A stretch of DNA of 47,170 nt from Eubacteriales bacterium (GCA_030528845.1 JAUMYC010000002.1:382-47551), one strand, 5' to 3'. Counted from the first letter of the stretch, positions 15,651 through 23,986 are shown. Notes: a model not told the origin generated them from the letters alone. Made by a program: numbers and translations.

Positions 15651-16622
15651 ATGGCGAGGCTGACCCTGCAGGAGATCATCGACGTCCCGACCCCGAGCTG
15701 CCATGCGACCACCGTCGCGCGCGTCGGCGGCGAAACGCTGCTGTGCTGGTTCGGCGGCACGCAGGAGGCGGCGGGCGATGTGGATATCTACATGGCGCGC
15801 AGAGGGGAATTCGGCTGGGGCAGGCCGTTCCTGATCGCCGGGGAAAGGGATCTGCCGCATTGGAACCCGGTGCTCTTTGCCGACGGGGAAAATGTGGCGC
15901 TGTATTACAAAGTGGGCCGGAAGATCCCGCAGTGGCACACGCGCGCGATGTTCTCGGAGGACGGCGGCAGGCGTTTTTCCGCGCCGCAGGAGCTTGTCCC
16001 GGGCGATATCGGCGGCAGAGGCCCGGTCAAAAACAAGCCGATCCTGCTGCGCAGCGGACGCATGATTTCCGGCGCGTCCGTGGAAACGCCCACGACGTGG
16101 AACGCGTTTGCCGACCTGAGCGACGACGGCGGAAAGACCTTTCGCCGGAGCGCCTTCGTGCCGCTCTGGCGCGAGGGAGAAAAGCCCTGCGAAAACGCGC
16201 GCAAAATAGATGGCAAAGGCGTGATCCAGCCCACGCTCTGGGAGGATGAAACAGGCGTGCATATGCTGCTGCGCTCCACAGAGGGCGAGATCCTGCGCTC
16301 CGATTCGACCGACGGAGGCGAAACGTGGTGCTGCGCCTACGGCACGGGCATGCCCAACAACAATTCCGGCGTGGACCTTGCGCAGGATGAACGGGGCCGC
16401 CTCTGGCTGTGCGCGAATCCTGTTTCGGAAAACTGGGGCGCGCGCACGCCGCTGAGCCTGTTCGTTTCGGAAGACGGCGGCGCGCATTTTGAGCGCGTGA
16501 TGGATCTCGAGACCGCGCCGGGCGAGTATTCCTACCCGGCCATTCTCGCGCAGGAGGGAAAGCTGTTCGTTTCCTATACATGGAATCGTGAAAAGGTGGC
16601 GTATTGCGAGATCGAGCCGTGA
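15651..16622 (+). CDS. BNR-repeat sialidase-like protein (COG4692 type)
   Basis: Predicted six-bladed propeller of 323 residues with no signal peptide, so cytoplasmic. Four Asp-box motifs are visible: SEDGGRRF, SDDGGKTF, STDGGETW and SEDGGAHF. Other family segments are NKPILLRSGRMISG and VIQPTLWEDE, found in predicted neuraminidases of this group. True GH33 sialidases have an FRIP motif, which is not seen here, so this may cleave another sugar linkage or not be a sialidase. It starts with a very strong GGAGGAGG site just after the terminator at 15603. A 63-bp tandem repeat follows. Confidence 0.82.
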   Translation: MARLTLQEIIDVPTPSCHATTVARVGGETLLCWFGGTQEAAGDVDIYMARRGEFGWGRPFLIAGERDLPHWNPVLFADGENVALYYKVGRKIPQWHTRAMFSEDGGRRFSAPQELVPGDIGGRGPVKNKPILLRSGRMISGASVETPTTWNAFADLSDDGGKTFRRSAFVPLWREGEKPCENARKIDGKGVIQPTLWEDETGVHMLLRSTEGEILRSDSTDGGETWCCAYGTGMPNNNSGVDLAQDERGRLWLCANPVSENWGARTPLSLFVSEDGGAHFERVMDLETAPGEYSYPAILAQEGKLFVSYTWNREKVAYCEIEP

Positions 16623-16669
16623 GGGAATGAAAAATACAAAGGCGTACTGTCTTTTTGGACGGCATGCCC

Positions 16670-16823
16670 TTGTAGGGTCGACCCTTGCGGTCGGTCGGCT
16701 GTGCCGACAGACAATTGCTGCCGCGTTTTCTGTTGTAGGGGCGACCCTTGCGGCCGGTCGGCTGTGCCGACGGACAATAGCTGCCGCGTATCCTATTGTA
16801 GGGGCGACCCTTGCGGTCGCCCG
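16670..16823. repeat. 63-bp tandem repeat, two full copies and a partial third
   Basis: Copies begin at 16670, 16733 and 16796, each with TTGTAGGGGCGACCCTTGCG (first copy one change). Inside each full copy is the palindrome GTCGGC-TGT-GCCGAC; the third ends in GGTCGCCC, which can pair with GGGCGACC. The array fills the space between the convergent sialidase-like and SPOR-like genes and may act as a bidirectional transcript end. No coding potential seen. Confidence 0.8.
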
Positions 16824-16831
16824 AAAACGCC

Positions 16832-17626
16832 TTATGCACCGAGCTGCGCGCGCCACGCGCTCATCTGCATGAAAAGCTCCGCCTGCAGGGCGCGCACCGC
16901 CGAGGAGAAGAGCAGCCGCGCGGGCGATTCGAGGCCGGAGAGGCGCTCCGCCTTCTGCGCGGCCTCCTGTAAAAGCGCGGCGAGCCGCTCACAGACAGGC
17001 TCCCCTCCCCCGATGCTCTTCTGCGCGAGCGCCTCGCCCGCCTGCGCAAGCTGCCCGTGCAGCTCGTCCAGCAGGCTCTGCGCCCCTGCGAGGTCGATCG
17101 CGCCGCTGTCGATGCGCAGGGCGATCTCGCCGAGCCGAAGCGCCGCCTGTCGGCCGAGCGCCTCCGCCTGCAAAAGCGCGTCGAGCTGGCGCTGCGTGGC
17201 CGTGACGCGCAGAAGCACCGGCGAAAGGGGGAGCGCGACGACCTGCGCATCGATGCCTTCGGCGGCATGCAAAGCCGCGGCGTGGCGCTCGGCGCTCTCC
17301 TGCGCGGGGAAGATTGCACCGACGGAATGGTACAGGCCGTTTTGCGCCAGCACGACGCCCGCCGCGCCGCGCGAGGCATAACGCGCCGCTTCCGTCTGCG
17401 CGCAGAGCAGCTCCGGCGAGGAAAAGAGCGAGACCGCATAGAAGCACTGCTCCGGCAGGCTTTGCTCCCGCGTGACGAGCACGCCGCCGGAGGGCTCGAT
17501 CGTCATGCGGGAGCTCTTGCCGGAAAAAGAGGCGATATACAGGCAGAGCGCGCCCGCGACGAGCAAGAGGAAAGCCCATCTGCGGCGGGCGGGCTGTCGG
17601 ATGCGGATGCGATAGGGCTTGTGCAA
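16832..17626 (-). CDS. Membrane-anchored SPOR-like domain protein
   Basis: A 264-residue protein with a basic N-terminus, one transmembrane segment (about 17-35, WAFLLLVAGALCLYIASF) and a SPOR-like domain (about 60-135: CFYAVSLFSS, GVVLAQNGLYHSVGAIFP). The remaining C-terminal part is helical. SPOR domains bind glycan strands stripped of stem peptides and occur in sporulation and division proteins. The start I prefer is TTG at 17626, which has GGAGGTGG 7 bases upstream and begins just before the membrane segment; the longer reading to 17824 adds 66 unconserved residues. The gene is solitary. A role at the septum or forespore is inference. Confidence 0.7.
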   Translation of the reverse strand: MHKPYRIRIRQPARRRWAFLLLVAGALCLYIASFSGKSSRMTIEPSGGVLVTREQSLPEQCFYAVSLFSSPELLCAQTEAARYASRGAAGVVLAQNGLYHSVGAIFPAQESAERHAAALHAAEGIDAQVVALPLSPVLLRVTATQRQLDALLQAEALGRQAALRLGEIALRIDSGAIDLAGAQSLLDELHGQLAQAGEALAQKSIGGGEPVCERLAALLQEAAQKAERLSGLESPARLLFSSAVRALQAELFMQMSAWRAQLGA

Positions 17627-17765
17627 CGCTGCGCCACCTCCGTGTTCGTCCTGTTCGGGCAAGCGTATGCGCGCGCCGCGCGGGAAATGCGCAGAGAAGG
17701 GACGCCGCGGCGCAAAAACAGCGCACCGGGGGGCGCTGCTATGGAACGGCGTATCCGGCAGCGAA

Positions 17766-17800
17766 AAGCGAGCACCCGGCAGATCACCGGATGCTCGCTT
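17766..17800 (-). terminator. Probable terminator of the DUF2200-DUF1801 operon
   Basis: Stem AAGCGAGCACCCGG/CCGGATGCTCGCTT with one mismatch and 7-base loop; on the minus strand TTTTCGC follows. It sits about 110 bases after the DUF1801 stop codon. Confidence 0.55.
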
Positions 17801-17908
17801 GCTTATGCGGCCCAACGAACGCAATGCACGGAAACAGTGCGCAGGAATTGCGCCCTGATCAAATAGAGGCGGAATGCGTGCTGCATCTGCGCGATAAATT
17901 GGAATTTA

Positions 17909-18310
17909 TCAAACAGATTCAAAGCATTGTCTTATAATATCTTCAATTGCCTGTATTGGCAATGCCCTGTCGTATGCCAAATAAATCGCGTTCTTCTTTA
18001 TTGCAAATTCATTTAGCTGCGGTCTTATTCTTTCGATAACGGCCTGGTCGATATATAGGCTGATATGGTTTTTGTAGGCAGCAAAGGATACACTGCAGTT
18101 ACCTTTGTGAAAAAAAGGCATACTCCAAGCTATTCTTTCTTTTACATCGGGAACACAGCGTACAATTATTTCTCTCAGTTCCGTAATGTATGCCTGCGCT
18201 TCCGCAGTCTGTAGTTCAGTGTATTCATCCACACTATCAGGAGCCTTGCCACAATAATGACCTTGGTTTGTTCTTTTAAATTCTCTTCCACATTTTGGAC
18301 AAGTCCACAT
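17909..18310 (-). CDS. DUF1801 protein with N-terminal zinc ribbon
   Basis: A 133-residue protein. Residues 1-21 hold CPKCG and a later HYC, a probable small zinc site; residues 25-130 match the DUF1801/YdhG fold (RIAWSMPFFHKGNCSVSFAAYKNHISLYI), whose function is unknown but which is related to the frataxin-like YjbR/CyaY shape. The gene is markedly AT-rich compared with all neighbours. It is 25 bases downstream of a DUF2200 gene and shares its base composition, so the two were probably acquired together. Start has TTGAGGAT upstream. Confidence 0.85.
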   Translation of the reverse strand: MWTCPKCGREFKRTNQGHYCGKAPDSVDEYTELQTAEAQAYITELREIIVRCVPDVKERIAWSMPFFHKGNCSVSFAAYKNHISLYIDQAVIERIRPQLNEFAIKKNAIYLAYDRALPIQAIEDIIRQCFESV

Positions 18311-18335
18311 ACTAAATCATCCTCAATAGCAATTA

Positions 18336-18686
18336 TCACTTTCTCAATATTTTGTCCATCGATTTTCCTTTTGCCAATTCATCTACTAATTTATCGAAAT
18401 AACGTATTTCCTGCATCAAGGGGTCTTCTATTTCTTCCACACGAACGCCGCAAATCTTTCCGGTAATCATTTTACGATTAGGGTTAGGTTCTGGTGCATT
18501 CAAAAAGAAATCACCATATGCGATGTCATTTGCCATAAAATCCGATATCTGCTCTTTGCTGTATCCTGTTAACCAACAAGTGATCTCATCTATTTCATCT
18601 CTCGTTCGTCCCTTTTTCTCTGCCTTTGCAATAAGAAGAGGATAAACCTTCGAAAAGGACATCTTATATATTCTATCGTTTGTCAT
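18336..18686 (-). CDS. DUF2200 family protein
   Basis: A 116-residue protein with the family hallmarks NDRIYKMSFSKVYPLLIAKAEKKGRT, WLTGYS and DFFLNAPEPNPNR-type segments across its length. The function of DUF2200 is not established; it is common in Firmicutes and Bacteroidetes. It is the first gene of a two-gene AT-rich unit (about 17880-18740). Ribosome site GTGGAGTG precedes the ATG by 5 bases. Confidence 0.88.
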   Translation of the reverse strand: MTNDRIYKMSFSKVYPLLIAKAEKKGRTRDEIDEITCWLTGYSKEQISDFMANDIAYGDFFLNAPEPNPNRKMITGKICGVRVEEIEDPLMQEIRYFDKLVDELAKGKSMDKILRK

Positions 18687-18742
18687 ATCAACACTCCACT
18701 AAATTCAAGTTTGTCGTCTTTATTCTATCATGTCAGTATGAA

Positions 18743-18777
18743 AAACCGCAGGCCGCGATCGGCTTGCGGTTTCGGTT
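18743..18777 (-). terminator. Intrinsic terminator of the GNAT gene
   Basis: A 13-bp stem (AAACCGCAGGCCG with CGGCTTGCGGTTT, one G-T pair) and a CGAT loop. On the minus strand it ends in TTTTT. It lies about 90 bases after the stop of the acetyltransferase gene and also closes the AT-rich island on this side. Confidence 0.75.
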
Positions 18778-18863
18778 CGTTCGCCGCATAGCAGCTGCAG
18801 ACGTAAGGCGCTGCGAAGGAAAGCCCCTTCCTTTGCGCGGTCTTTGCGGGCGCTGCTTTGCGT

Positions 18864-19553
18864 TTAGAGGAAACGGAGGTATTCCGAGCGTACGAAGACG
18901 GTGTATTCCCGCTCCGTTTCGTAGCCCAGCTCTTCGGCGAGAGCGCGGGAGGCGGGGTTTTGCGCGTCCCAATGCGGCACGAGCCCTTTGAGCGCGCAGC
19001 GGCGCATGAGGCCCGCGGCGCACGCCCGGGCGAGGCCCTTTCTGCGGTGGGCGGGCAAGGTGGCCACGTCCACTTCGATCTCGCCCCGGAAGGTGATGAA
19101 GGAGGAAGCCGCGCTTACGATCTCCTCCCCTATGCGCACCGCGCAGCCCACGCCTTCGCGCTCGAAGGCTTCGGGCGTGCGGTATTGCCGGCCGTGCCCG
19201 AAGGGGTTGCGCGAGACGTCCGCCGCGCCCATGGAGGAGAGCAGATAGCCCGGGGGCAGCTGCTCTTCCAGGCGCATGAGGTGTCCGGTGTCCGAGAGCA
19301 GGGGCGTGGGGCGCATGGCCCAGCGCCGCGCCTGCGCGTATTCCGGGTCGTGCTGTTCGAGTTCTTCGCGCCATTGCTCGCTCATGGGCACGACGATGCG
19401 GTTTTTATAGTTTTCCTGCAGAAAGCCCCACAGTTTTTTGCTGGGCTTGCCGAAGCAATAGCATAGGCCGGCCACGGCGATGTAGCCGCTGTCGTCTATG
19501 CGCAGGTCGCCATAGGAGCCCGATTTGCAGGCTCGGAGCAAGAGAGGATCCAT
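18864..19553 (-). CDS. GNAT family N-acetyltransferase
   Basis: A 229-residue GNAT protein of the FR47-like/GNAT_acetyltran group. The acetyl-CoA segment EVDVATLPAHRRKGLARACAAGLM lies at about residues 160-185 and is followed by WDAQNPASRALAEELGY, the usual C-terminal part of the fold. The N-terminal half (LWGFLQENYKNRIVVPMSEQW) belongs to the same family. I prefer the ATG at 19553; a GTG at 19565 is possible but sits only a base or two from the AAGGAG site. Solitary gene, terminator at 18743. Substrate unknown. Confidence 0.85.
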   Translation of the reverse strand: MDPLLLRACKSGSYGDLRIDDSGYIAVAGLCYCFGKPSKKLWGFLQENYKNRIVVPMSEQWREELEQHDPEYAQARRWAMRPTPLLSDTGHLMRLEEQLPPGYLLSSMGAADVSRNPFGHGRQYRTPEAFEREGVGCAVRIGEEIVSAASSFITFRGEIEVDVATLPAHRRKGLARACAAGLMRRCALKGLVPHWDAQNPASRALAEELGYETEREYTVFVRSEYLRFL

Positions 19554-19596
19554 GGATGTGTTCACACTCCTTGCGTTGCGCAGATGGGAAGGAGGT

Positions 19597-20766
19597 TCAG
19601 CCGGTGTAACTGCGTTCGATCTCGATCACGGCGCGGTATTCCGGCGCCAGAGCGTGTACGCGCGCGCTGATCACCTCTTCGAGCTGTTCGTCGGAGAGGC
19701 GGTAGCGGTGCGGAACGACGATATCGAAGATGATGTTGGTGTGGATCGGGCCGGGCGCTATGCGGAAATCGTGCAGGCTCAGCTGCGGGTCAAAATCCTG
19801 CACGAGCGCCTTCACCTGCCGGTACAGTTCGTTGATGTGTGTGTCCTGCGTGCGGATCGGGTCGATGTGAATGGTGGCGACGCAGCCTAAACGCTCCTTG
19901 AGTGCGCGCTCGGCATCGTCGACCACGCTGTGCAGCGAGAGCAGGTCTCCGTCCAGCGGCACCTCGGCGTGCAGGGTGACCATGAGCCTGCCCGCGCCGT
20001 AATCATGCACGACCAGATCGTGCACGTCGATGATCTCCGGATAGGAGAGCACCAGATGCTCGATCTGTTCCACCAGCTCTCTGCGCGGCGCGCGGCCGAG
20101 CAGCTCGCCCATCGTGTCGCGCGCGGCGTCATAGGCCGCCTTGAGGATGAACAGCGACACCAGCACGCCGCAATAGCCGTCGATCTGCAGGCCGCAGAAA
20201 TGGGAGAGGAGCATGGAGGAGAGCACGAGCGCGGTGGAAGCCATGTCGGAGAGGCTGTCGGTGGCGCAGGCCCGCAGCGGCGCGGAGTCGATCCGCTTGC
20301 CCACGGCGCGGTTGTAGGCGTACATATAGCCCTTGATGCCGATGCTCAGCACGAGCACCAGCGCCGGGAGCAGCCCGAATTGCACCTCCTGCGGATGCAG
20401 GATCGCGCCGACGGAGGAGGTGAGCAGCTCGTAGCCCGTGAGCAGGATCAGCCCGGAGATGATCAGCCCGGTGATCTGTTCCATGCGCCCGTGGCCGAAG
20501 GGATGGTCCGGGTCGGGCTTTTGCAGCGACAGACGGAAGCCGATGATGGTGAGGATGGAGGAGGCCGCGTCGGTCATGTTGTTGAAGGCGTCGGAGAGCA
20601 CGGCGATGGAACCGGAGACGAGCCCGGCAGCGAGCTTGGCCGCAAAGAGCAGCAGGTTCAGCGCGATGCCCAGCGCGCCGCAGAGCGCGCCGTATCGGCC
20701 GCGCTGCGTTTCCTCCGACATTTTCGGGCGGTCAAGGATAAAAATACGGGAAAGCAAAGTGAGCAC
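19597..20766 (-). CDS. Cation diffusion facilitator family transporter
   Basis: Proton-coupled divalent metal exporter, 389 residues. Six membrane segments lie within about residues 25-220. The metal-site motifs are SDAFNNMTD (helix 2), HPFGHGRMEQ (after helix 3) and CATDSLSDMAST (helix 5). The cytoplasmic C-terminal domain is longer than usual (about 170 residues, with VHDLVVHDYGAG and TIHIDP), so two regulatory beta-alpha folds may be present. The start appears to be GTG at 20766 with AAGGTG some 13 bases upstream; the ATG sixteen codons in has no ribosome site. Metal could be Zn, Mn or Fe. Confidence 0.88.
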   Translation of the reverse strand: MLTLLSRIFILDRPKMSEETQRGRYGALCGALGIALNLLLFAAKLAAGLVSGSIAVLSDAFNNMTDAASSILTIIGFRLSLQKPDPDHPFGHGRMEQITGLIISGLILLTGYELLTSSVGAILHPQEVQFGLLPALVLVLSIGIKGYMYAYNRAVGKRIDSAPLRACATDSLSDMASTALVLSSMLLSHFCGLQIDGYCGVLVSLFILKAAYDAARDTMGELLGRAPRRELVEQIEHLVLSYPEIIDVHDLVVHDYGAGRLMVTLHAEVPLDGDLLSLHSVVDDAERALKERLGCVATIHIDPIRTQDTHINELYRQVKALVQDFDPQLSLHDFRIAPGPIHTNIIFDIVVPHRYRLSDEQLEEVISARVHALAPEYRAVIEIERSYTG

Positions 20767-20797
20767 GAGGGTAGATCAGCACCTTTTTTCAAATTCC

Positions 20798-20826
20798 GCC
20801 GCCCGGAGATATGCCGGACGGCGGAA
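20798..20826 (-). terminator. Hairpin downstream of the dipeptidase gene
   Basis: Stem TTCCGCCGCCCGG/CCGGACGGCGGAA with one mismatch. On the minus strand only TTTG follows, so it is a weak terminator or a stability element. Confidence 0.5.
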
Positions 20827-20860
20827 AGGATGGGTCATGGGACGACGGGGCGCGGGAGGG

Positions 20861-21787
20861 TCACTTGATGGTCGCCGCCGCCTCGGCCTGCTTGAGCAGA
20901 CGCCAATAGTTGCCGCCGGCGATCTTTTCCACCTGCGCCTGCGTGTAGCCGCGCTGCAGCAGCAGGTCGCAGAAGGCGGGCAGATAGGACGGGTCGTTCA
21001 GCCCCTCCGGCCAGGATTCGATGCCGTCGAAGTCCGAGCCGAAGCCCAGCACGTTTTCGCCGCCGAGCTCCATGATGGCGTCGATATGGCGCATGGCGTC
21101 CTCAAGGGTGGCTTCGCCCTGCTCCACGAGGAAATGGGTATAGAAATTGATGCCGATGAAGCCGTTTTTCTCGATGATGGCCTTTACCTGCTCTTTGGTC
21201 AGGTTGCGGTGGATGTTGCACAGCGGCTTGTAGTTGGAATGGCTGGCGACCGGGGGCAGGGCGGCGTGGTCGATCACGTCCCAGAAGCCCTTCTCGCTCA
21301 GATGCGAGACGTCTGCGCAGACGCCGCGCGCGTCCATCTCGCGCAGCAGATGCAGGCCGAAGGGCTTCAAGCCCGGTCCGTCCTTGGCGGAGGGATAGGC
21401 GATCTCGTTTTCGTTGTTCCAGGTCAGGGCGATCAGGCGGATGTGATGGCGGGCGTGGAACTCGTCCAGGCGGGTGATGCTGCCCTCGAGGATCTCGCCG
21501 CCCTCGATGGAGAGCACTGCGCCGGGCGCCTCGGGCATTTCCTCCGGCAGCGCGCCTTCGTAGATCTTCACGCCCACTTTTTCGCGGTTTTCCAGCATGG
21601 CGACGGCCTTTTTGTAGGGCTCGCCCGCCGGGCCCTTGCCGCCGGCGAACATGGCCAGCGTCTGCACGCAGACGTTGCCCGCCTTGAGGCGATCAGCAGT
21701 GACCTGCAGGCTCTGCGGGTCGCGGTTGGCCACACCGATGGAGAAAAGAGTGTCGCAATGCGCGTCGGCAATTTTCCATTTTGTCAT
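20861..21787 (-). CDS. Membrane dipeptidase family protein (peptidase M19)
   Basis: Zinc dipeptidase of the renal dipeptidase family, 308 residues, without a signal peptide. Metal ligands are visible: DAHCDT (H10 and D12), the bridging glutamate in LSIEGGE, H in ASHSN, H in NIHRN, and the aspartate in GFGSDFDGI. It could cleave dipeptides, including D-containing ones from cell wall turnover. AAAGGGATG precedes the ATG. It has its own promoter at 21834-21862 and is divergent from the chromate transporter pair. Confidence 0.93.
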   Translation of the reverse strand: MTKWKIADAHCDTLFSIGVANRDPQSLQVTADRLKAGNVCVQTLAMFAGGKGPAGEPYKKAVAMLENREKVGVKIYEGALPEEMPEAPGAVLSIEGGEILEGSITRLDEFHARHHIRLIALTWNNENEIAYPSAKDGPGLKPFGLHLLREMDARGVCADVSHLSEKGFWDVIDHAALPPVASHSNYKPLCNIHRNLTKEQVKAIIEKNGFIGINFYTHFLVEQGEATLEDAMRHIDAIMELGGENVLGFGSDFDGIESWPEGLNDPSYLPAFCDLLLQRGYTQAQVEKIAGGNYWRLLKQAEAAATIK

Positions 21788-21833
21788 AACGGTACATCCC
21801 TTTCGCTTTTGATTGAAGGAGCAATTATGTTAA

Positions 21834-21862
21834 ATTATACAATACGCGCCGGGGCGGGGCAA
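21834..21862 (-). promoter_or_regulatory. Promoter of the dipeptidase gene
   Basis: Minus strand: TTGCCC (21857-21862), 17 bases, TATAAT (21834-21839). Confidence 0.65.
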
Positions 21863-21890
21863 GTTTTTTTGTGAATTTTTCCGACCTGTG

Positions 21891-21920
21891 CTGACAGGCG
21901 TGCGCCTATGGAAGTATAAT
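21891..21920 (+). promoter_or_regulatory. Promoter of the chromate transporter pair
   Basis: CTGACA (21891-21896), 18 bases, TATAAT (21915-21920). The upstream in-frame ATG at 21919 overlaps this -10 element, which rules it out as the start codon and supports the GTG at 21946. Confidence 0.7.
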
Positions 21921-21945
21921 GAGGCGAAGAAAGGGGGCGCGCTCT

Positions 21946-22512
21946 GTGGAGAAGCGGCCGAACCGGATCCTGCAGTTGTTTTTGTCGACGTTATATATCA
22001 GCTCCTGTACCTTTGGCGGGGGCTTTGTCATCGTCACGTTCATGCGGCGCAAGTTTGTGGAGGAGTATCACTGGATCAGCGAACCGGAGATGCTCGATCT
22101 GACCGCGCTGGCCCAGTCCTCCCCCGGAGCGATCGCCGTGAACGCCGCGATCCTCGTGGGCTGGAAGGTGGGCGGCTTTGCAGGCATGCTCGCCGCCGTG
22201 CTCGGCACGATCATCCCCCCGATGGTCATCATATCGATCATTTCGCTCTTTTATGCCGCCTTTGCGGCAAATCGATATGTTGCGCTGGTGCTGCGCGGCA
22301 TGCAGGCGGGCGTTGCCGCGGTGATCTTGGACGTGGTCTGCTCTCTGGGCGCGAGCGTCCTGAAAAAGCCCTCCGCATGGAATTATATCGTCATGCTCGG
22401 CGCGTTCGTTGCCACGTTCGTCTTTGAGGTCAACGTCGTCTGGATCATTCTGGCGGCGGCGCTGATCGGCGTGGGCCGCGCCGTTGCGGCGAGAAAGGGG
22501 GCGGCGCAATGA
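21946..22512 (+). CDS. Chromate transporter subunit (short CHR domain, first half)
   Basis: A 188-residue membrane protein with a single CHR domain. Conserved CHR segments are SCTFGGGFVIVTFMRRKFVEEY near the N-terminus and LAQSSPGAIAVNAAILVG. Short CHR proteins work as pairs of homologous halves in opposite topology. The start is GTG at 21946 with AAAGGGGG 9 bases upstream. It overlaps the second half by 4 bases (ATGA), so the two are translationally coupled. Substrate is chromate or another oxyanion by family; in anaerobes the physiological anion is often unclear. Confidence 0.9.
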   Translation: MEKRPNRILQLFLSTLYISSCTFGGGFVIVTFMRRKFVEEYHWISEPEMLDLTALAQSSPGAIAVNAAILVGWKVGGFAGMLAAVLGTIIPPMVIISIISLFYAAFAANRYVALVLRGMQAGVAAVILDVVCSLGASVLKKPSAWNYIVMLGAFVATFVFEVNVVWIILAAALIGVGRAVAARKGAAQ

Positions 22513-23066
22513 TCCTCTTGCAGCTCGTCGCCGCCTTTGCACAGGTGGGCCTGTTTTCCATCGGCGGCGGTTATGCCGCCATGCCGCTGATCCAGCAGCA
22601 GACCGTTACGCTCAACGGCTGGCTGACGATGGCGGAGTTTACGGACCTGATCACCATCGCGGAGATGACCCCGGGCCCCATCGCCATCAACGCCGCGACC
22701 TTTGTGGGCATGCGCATTGCCGGGCCTCTGGGCGCGGTGGCGGCCACTCTCGGCTGCATCCTGCCCTCGCTCATCATCGTTTCCGTGCTGGCGTTCGTGT
22801 ATTTTCGCTACAGGAAGCTCGACGCGCTGCAGAGCGTGCTGGGCAGCCTGCGCCCGGCAGTCGTGGCGCTGATCGCCGGCGCGGGGCTGGGCATTTTGCA
22901 GACGGTCGTCTTTTCGGGCAAGGAGGCGGCGTTGGCCAATGTGGATTGGATCGGCGCGGTGCTGTTTGCGGCGGCGTTTGCCGTGCTGCGCATCAAAAAA
23001 ACCAACCCCATCCTCGTCATGGCCTCGTGCGGCGTGTTGGGGCTGGCGGCGTATCTGATTTTCTGA
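22509..23066 (+). CDS. Chromate transporter subunit (short CHR domain, second half)
   Basis: A 185-residue partner of the preceding gene, with FSIGGGYAAMPLIQQQ and TIAEMTPGPIAINAATFVG, the two CHR signatures. Five or six hydrophobic segments. Translation starts inside the stop of the first subunit gene. The SDR gene follows after 17 bases and could share the transcript. Confidence 0.92.
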   Translation: MILLQLVAAFAQVGLFSIGGGYAAMPLIQQQTVTLNGWLTMAEFTDLITIAEMTPGPIAINAATFVGMRIAGPLGAVAATLGCILPSLIIVSVLAFVYFRYRKLDALQSVLGSLRPAVVALIAGAGLGILQTVVFSGKEAALANVDWIGAVLFAAAFAVLRIKKTNPILVMASCGVLGLAAYLIF

Positions 23067-23083
23067 CAAAGAGGAGGCTGCAC

Positions 23084-23986
23084 ATGGAACGCGTATTGAT
23101 CACAGGGCTGACGGGGCGCAGCGGCGCTTATTTTCTGCAGCAGCTGGCCGCGCAGCCGCCCGAGGGCATGTGCTTTGCGGCGATCGTGCGGCCGAGCTCG
23201 GACACGCGCGCGCTCAAGGAGTGCGGCCTGCCGATCGAGCTGCGCACGGGCAACCTCTATGACGAGGCGTTTGTGCGCGAGGCGACGCGCGGCACGGACA
23301 CCCTTCTGCACATCGCGGGCACGCGCAAATCCTGGCCGCTGGTGCGCGCGGCGGTGGAAAACGGCGCGAAGCGGCTGATCCTCGTGCATACGACCGGCAT
23401 TTTTTCGAAATACCAATCCGCAAAGGCGGATTATCTGGAGATCGAGCGCAAGATCCGCGAGCTGATCGCCGGGCGGGGCGTCGCGCTGACGATCCTGCGC
23501 CCGACGATGATCTACGGCAGCGCGAACGACGGCACCATCGCCCGCTTCTTCGGCATGGCGCGCCGCCTGCCCGTGTTCCCGCTCATCGGCGGCGGGCGCT
23601 ATGCGCTGCAGCCCGTACACCAGAGCGACCTCGGCCGCGCGTATTATCAGGCGCTCGTGCATCCGAAGGAGACCGCAGGCCGGGACTATAACCTCTCCGG
23701 CGGTACGAAGATCGATTTTGCCGACCTCATGCGCGAGATCTGCGCGGTGATGGGCAAAAAGAGGCTGTTCGTGCCCGTGCCGCTCGCCCTTGCGCATACT
23801 GCGGCGAAGCTCTTGCGCGCGTGCAGCGGCGGCAGGGTCGATTACCGCGAGAAGGTGCTGCGCATGGCGGAGGACCGCAGCTTTTCCCACGAACAGGCTG
23901 CGGCGGACTTCGGTTATGCGCCGATGGAGCTGCGCGAGGGGCTGCGTCTGGAGGCGGAAGCCCTGCGCAGGGCCGGAAAAATATAA
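23084..23986 (+). CDS. NAD(P)-dependent epimerase/dehydratase (extended SDR)
   Basis: A 300-residue Rossmann protein. The N-terminal nucleotide loop is ITGLTGRSGAYFL, and the YxxxK pair is in YQSAK, so the catalytic residues of the SDR family are present. Later segments LRPTMIYGSANDGTI and YNLSGG are typical of NmrA/YwnB-like or GDP-sugar epimerase-like atypical SDRs. The start follows GAGGAGG. Although the open frame continues far upstream through the chromate transporter gene in another frame, the conserved N-terminus fixes the start at 23084. Substrate is not known. Confidence 0.88.
   Translation: MERVLITGLTGRSGAYFLQQLAAQPPEGMCFAAIVRPSSDTRALKECGLPIELRTGNLYDEAFVREATRGTDTLLHIAGTRKSWPLVRAAVENGAKRLILVHTTGIFSKYQSAKADYLEIERKIRELIAGRGVALTILRPTMIYGSANDGTIARFFGMARRLPVFPLIGGGRYALQPVHQSDLGRAYYQALVHPKETAGRDYNLSGGTKIDFADLMREICAVMGKKRLFVPVPLALAHTAAKLLRACSGGRVDYREKVLRMAEDRSFSHEQAAADFGYAPMELREGLRLEAEALRRAGKI

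Noticed and set aside
16670..16823. Repeats considered as a CRISPR array
   Set aside because: The copies are contiguous with a 63-bp period and conserved throughout; there are no unique spacers and no cas genes.
16832..17824. Longer reading of the SPOR-like gene starting at 17824
   Set aside because: The first 66 residues are Arg/Pro-rich and precede the membrane segment without a ribosome site; the TTG at 17626 has GGAGGTGG.
22484..23986. A 500-codon frame covering the SDR and the second chromate transporter gene
   Set aside because: The SDR N-terminus starts at 23084 with its own GAGGAGG site; the upstream part is out of frame with the transporter gene.
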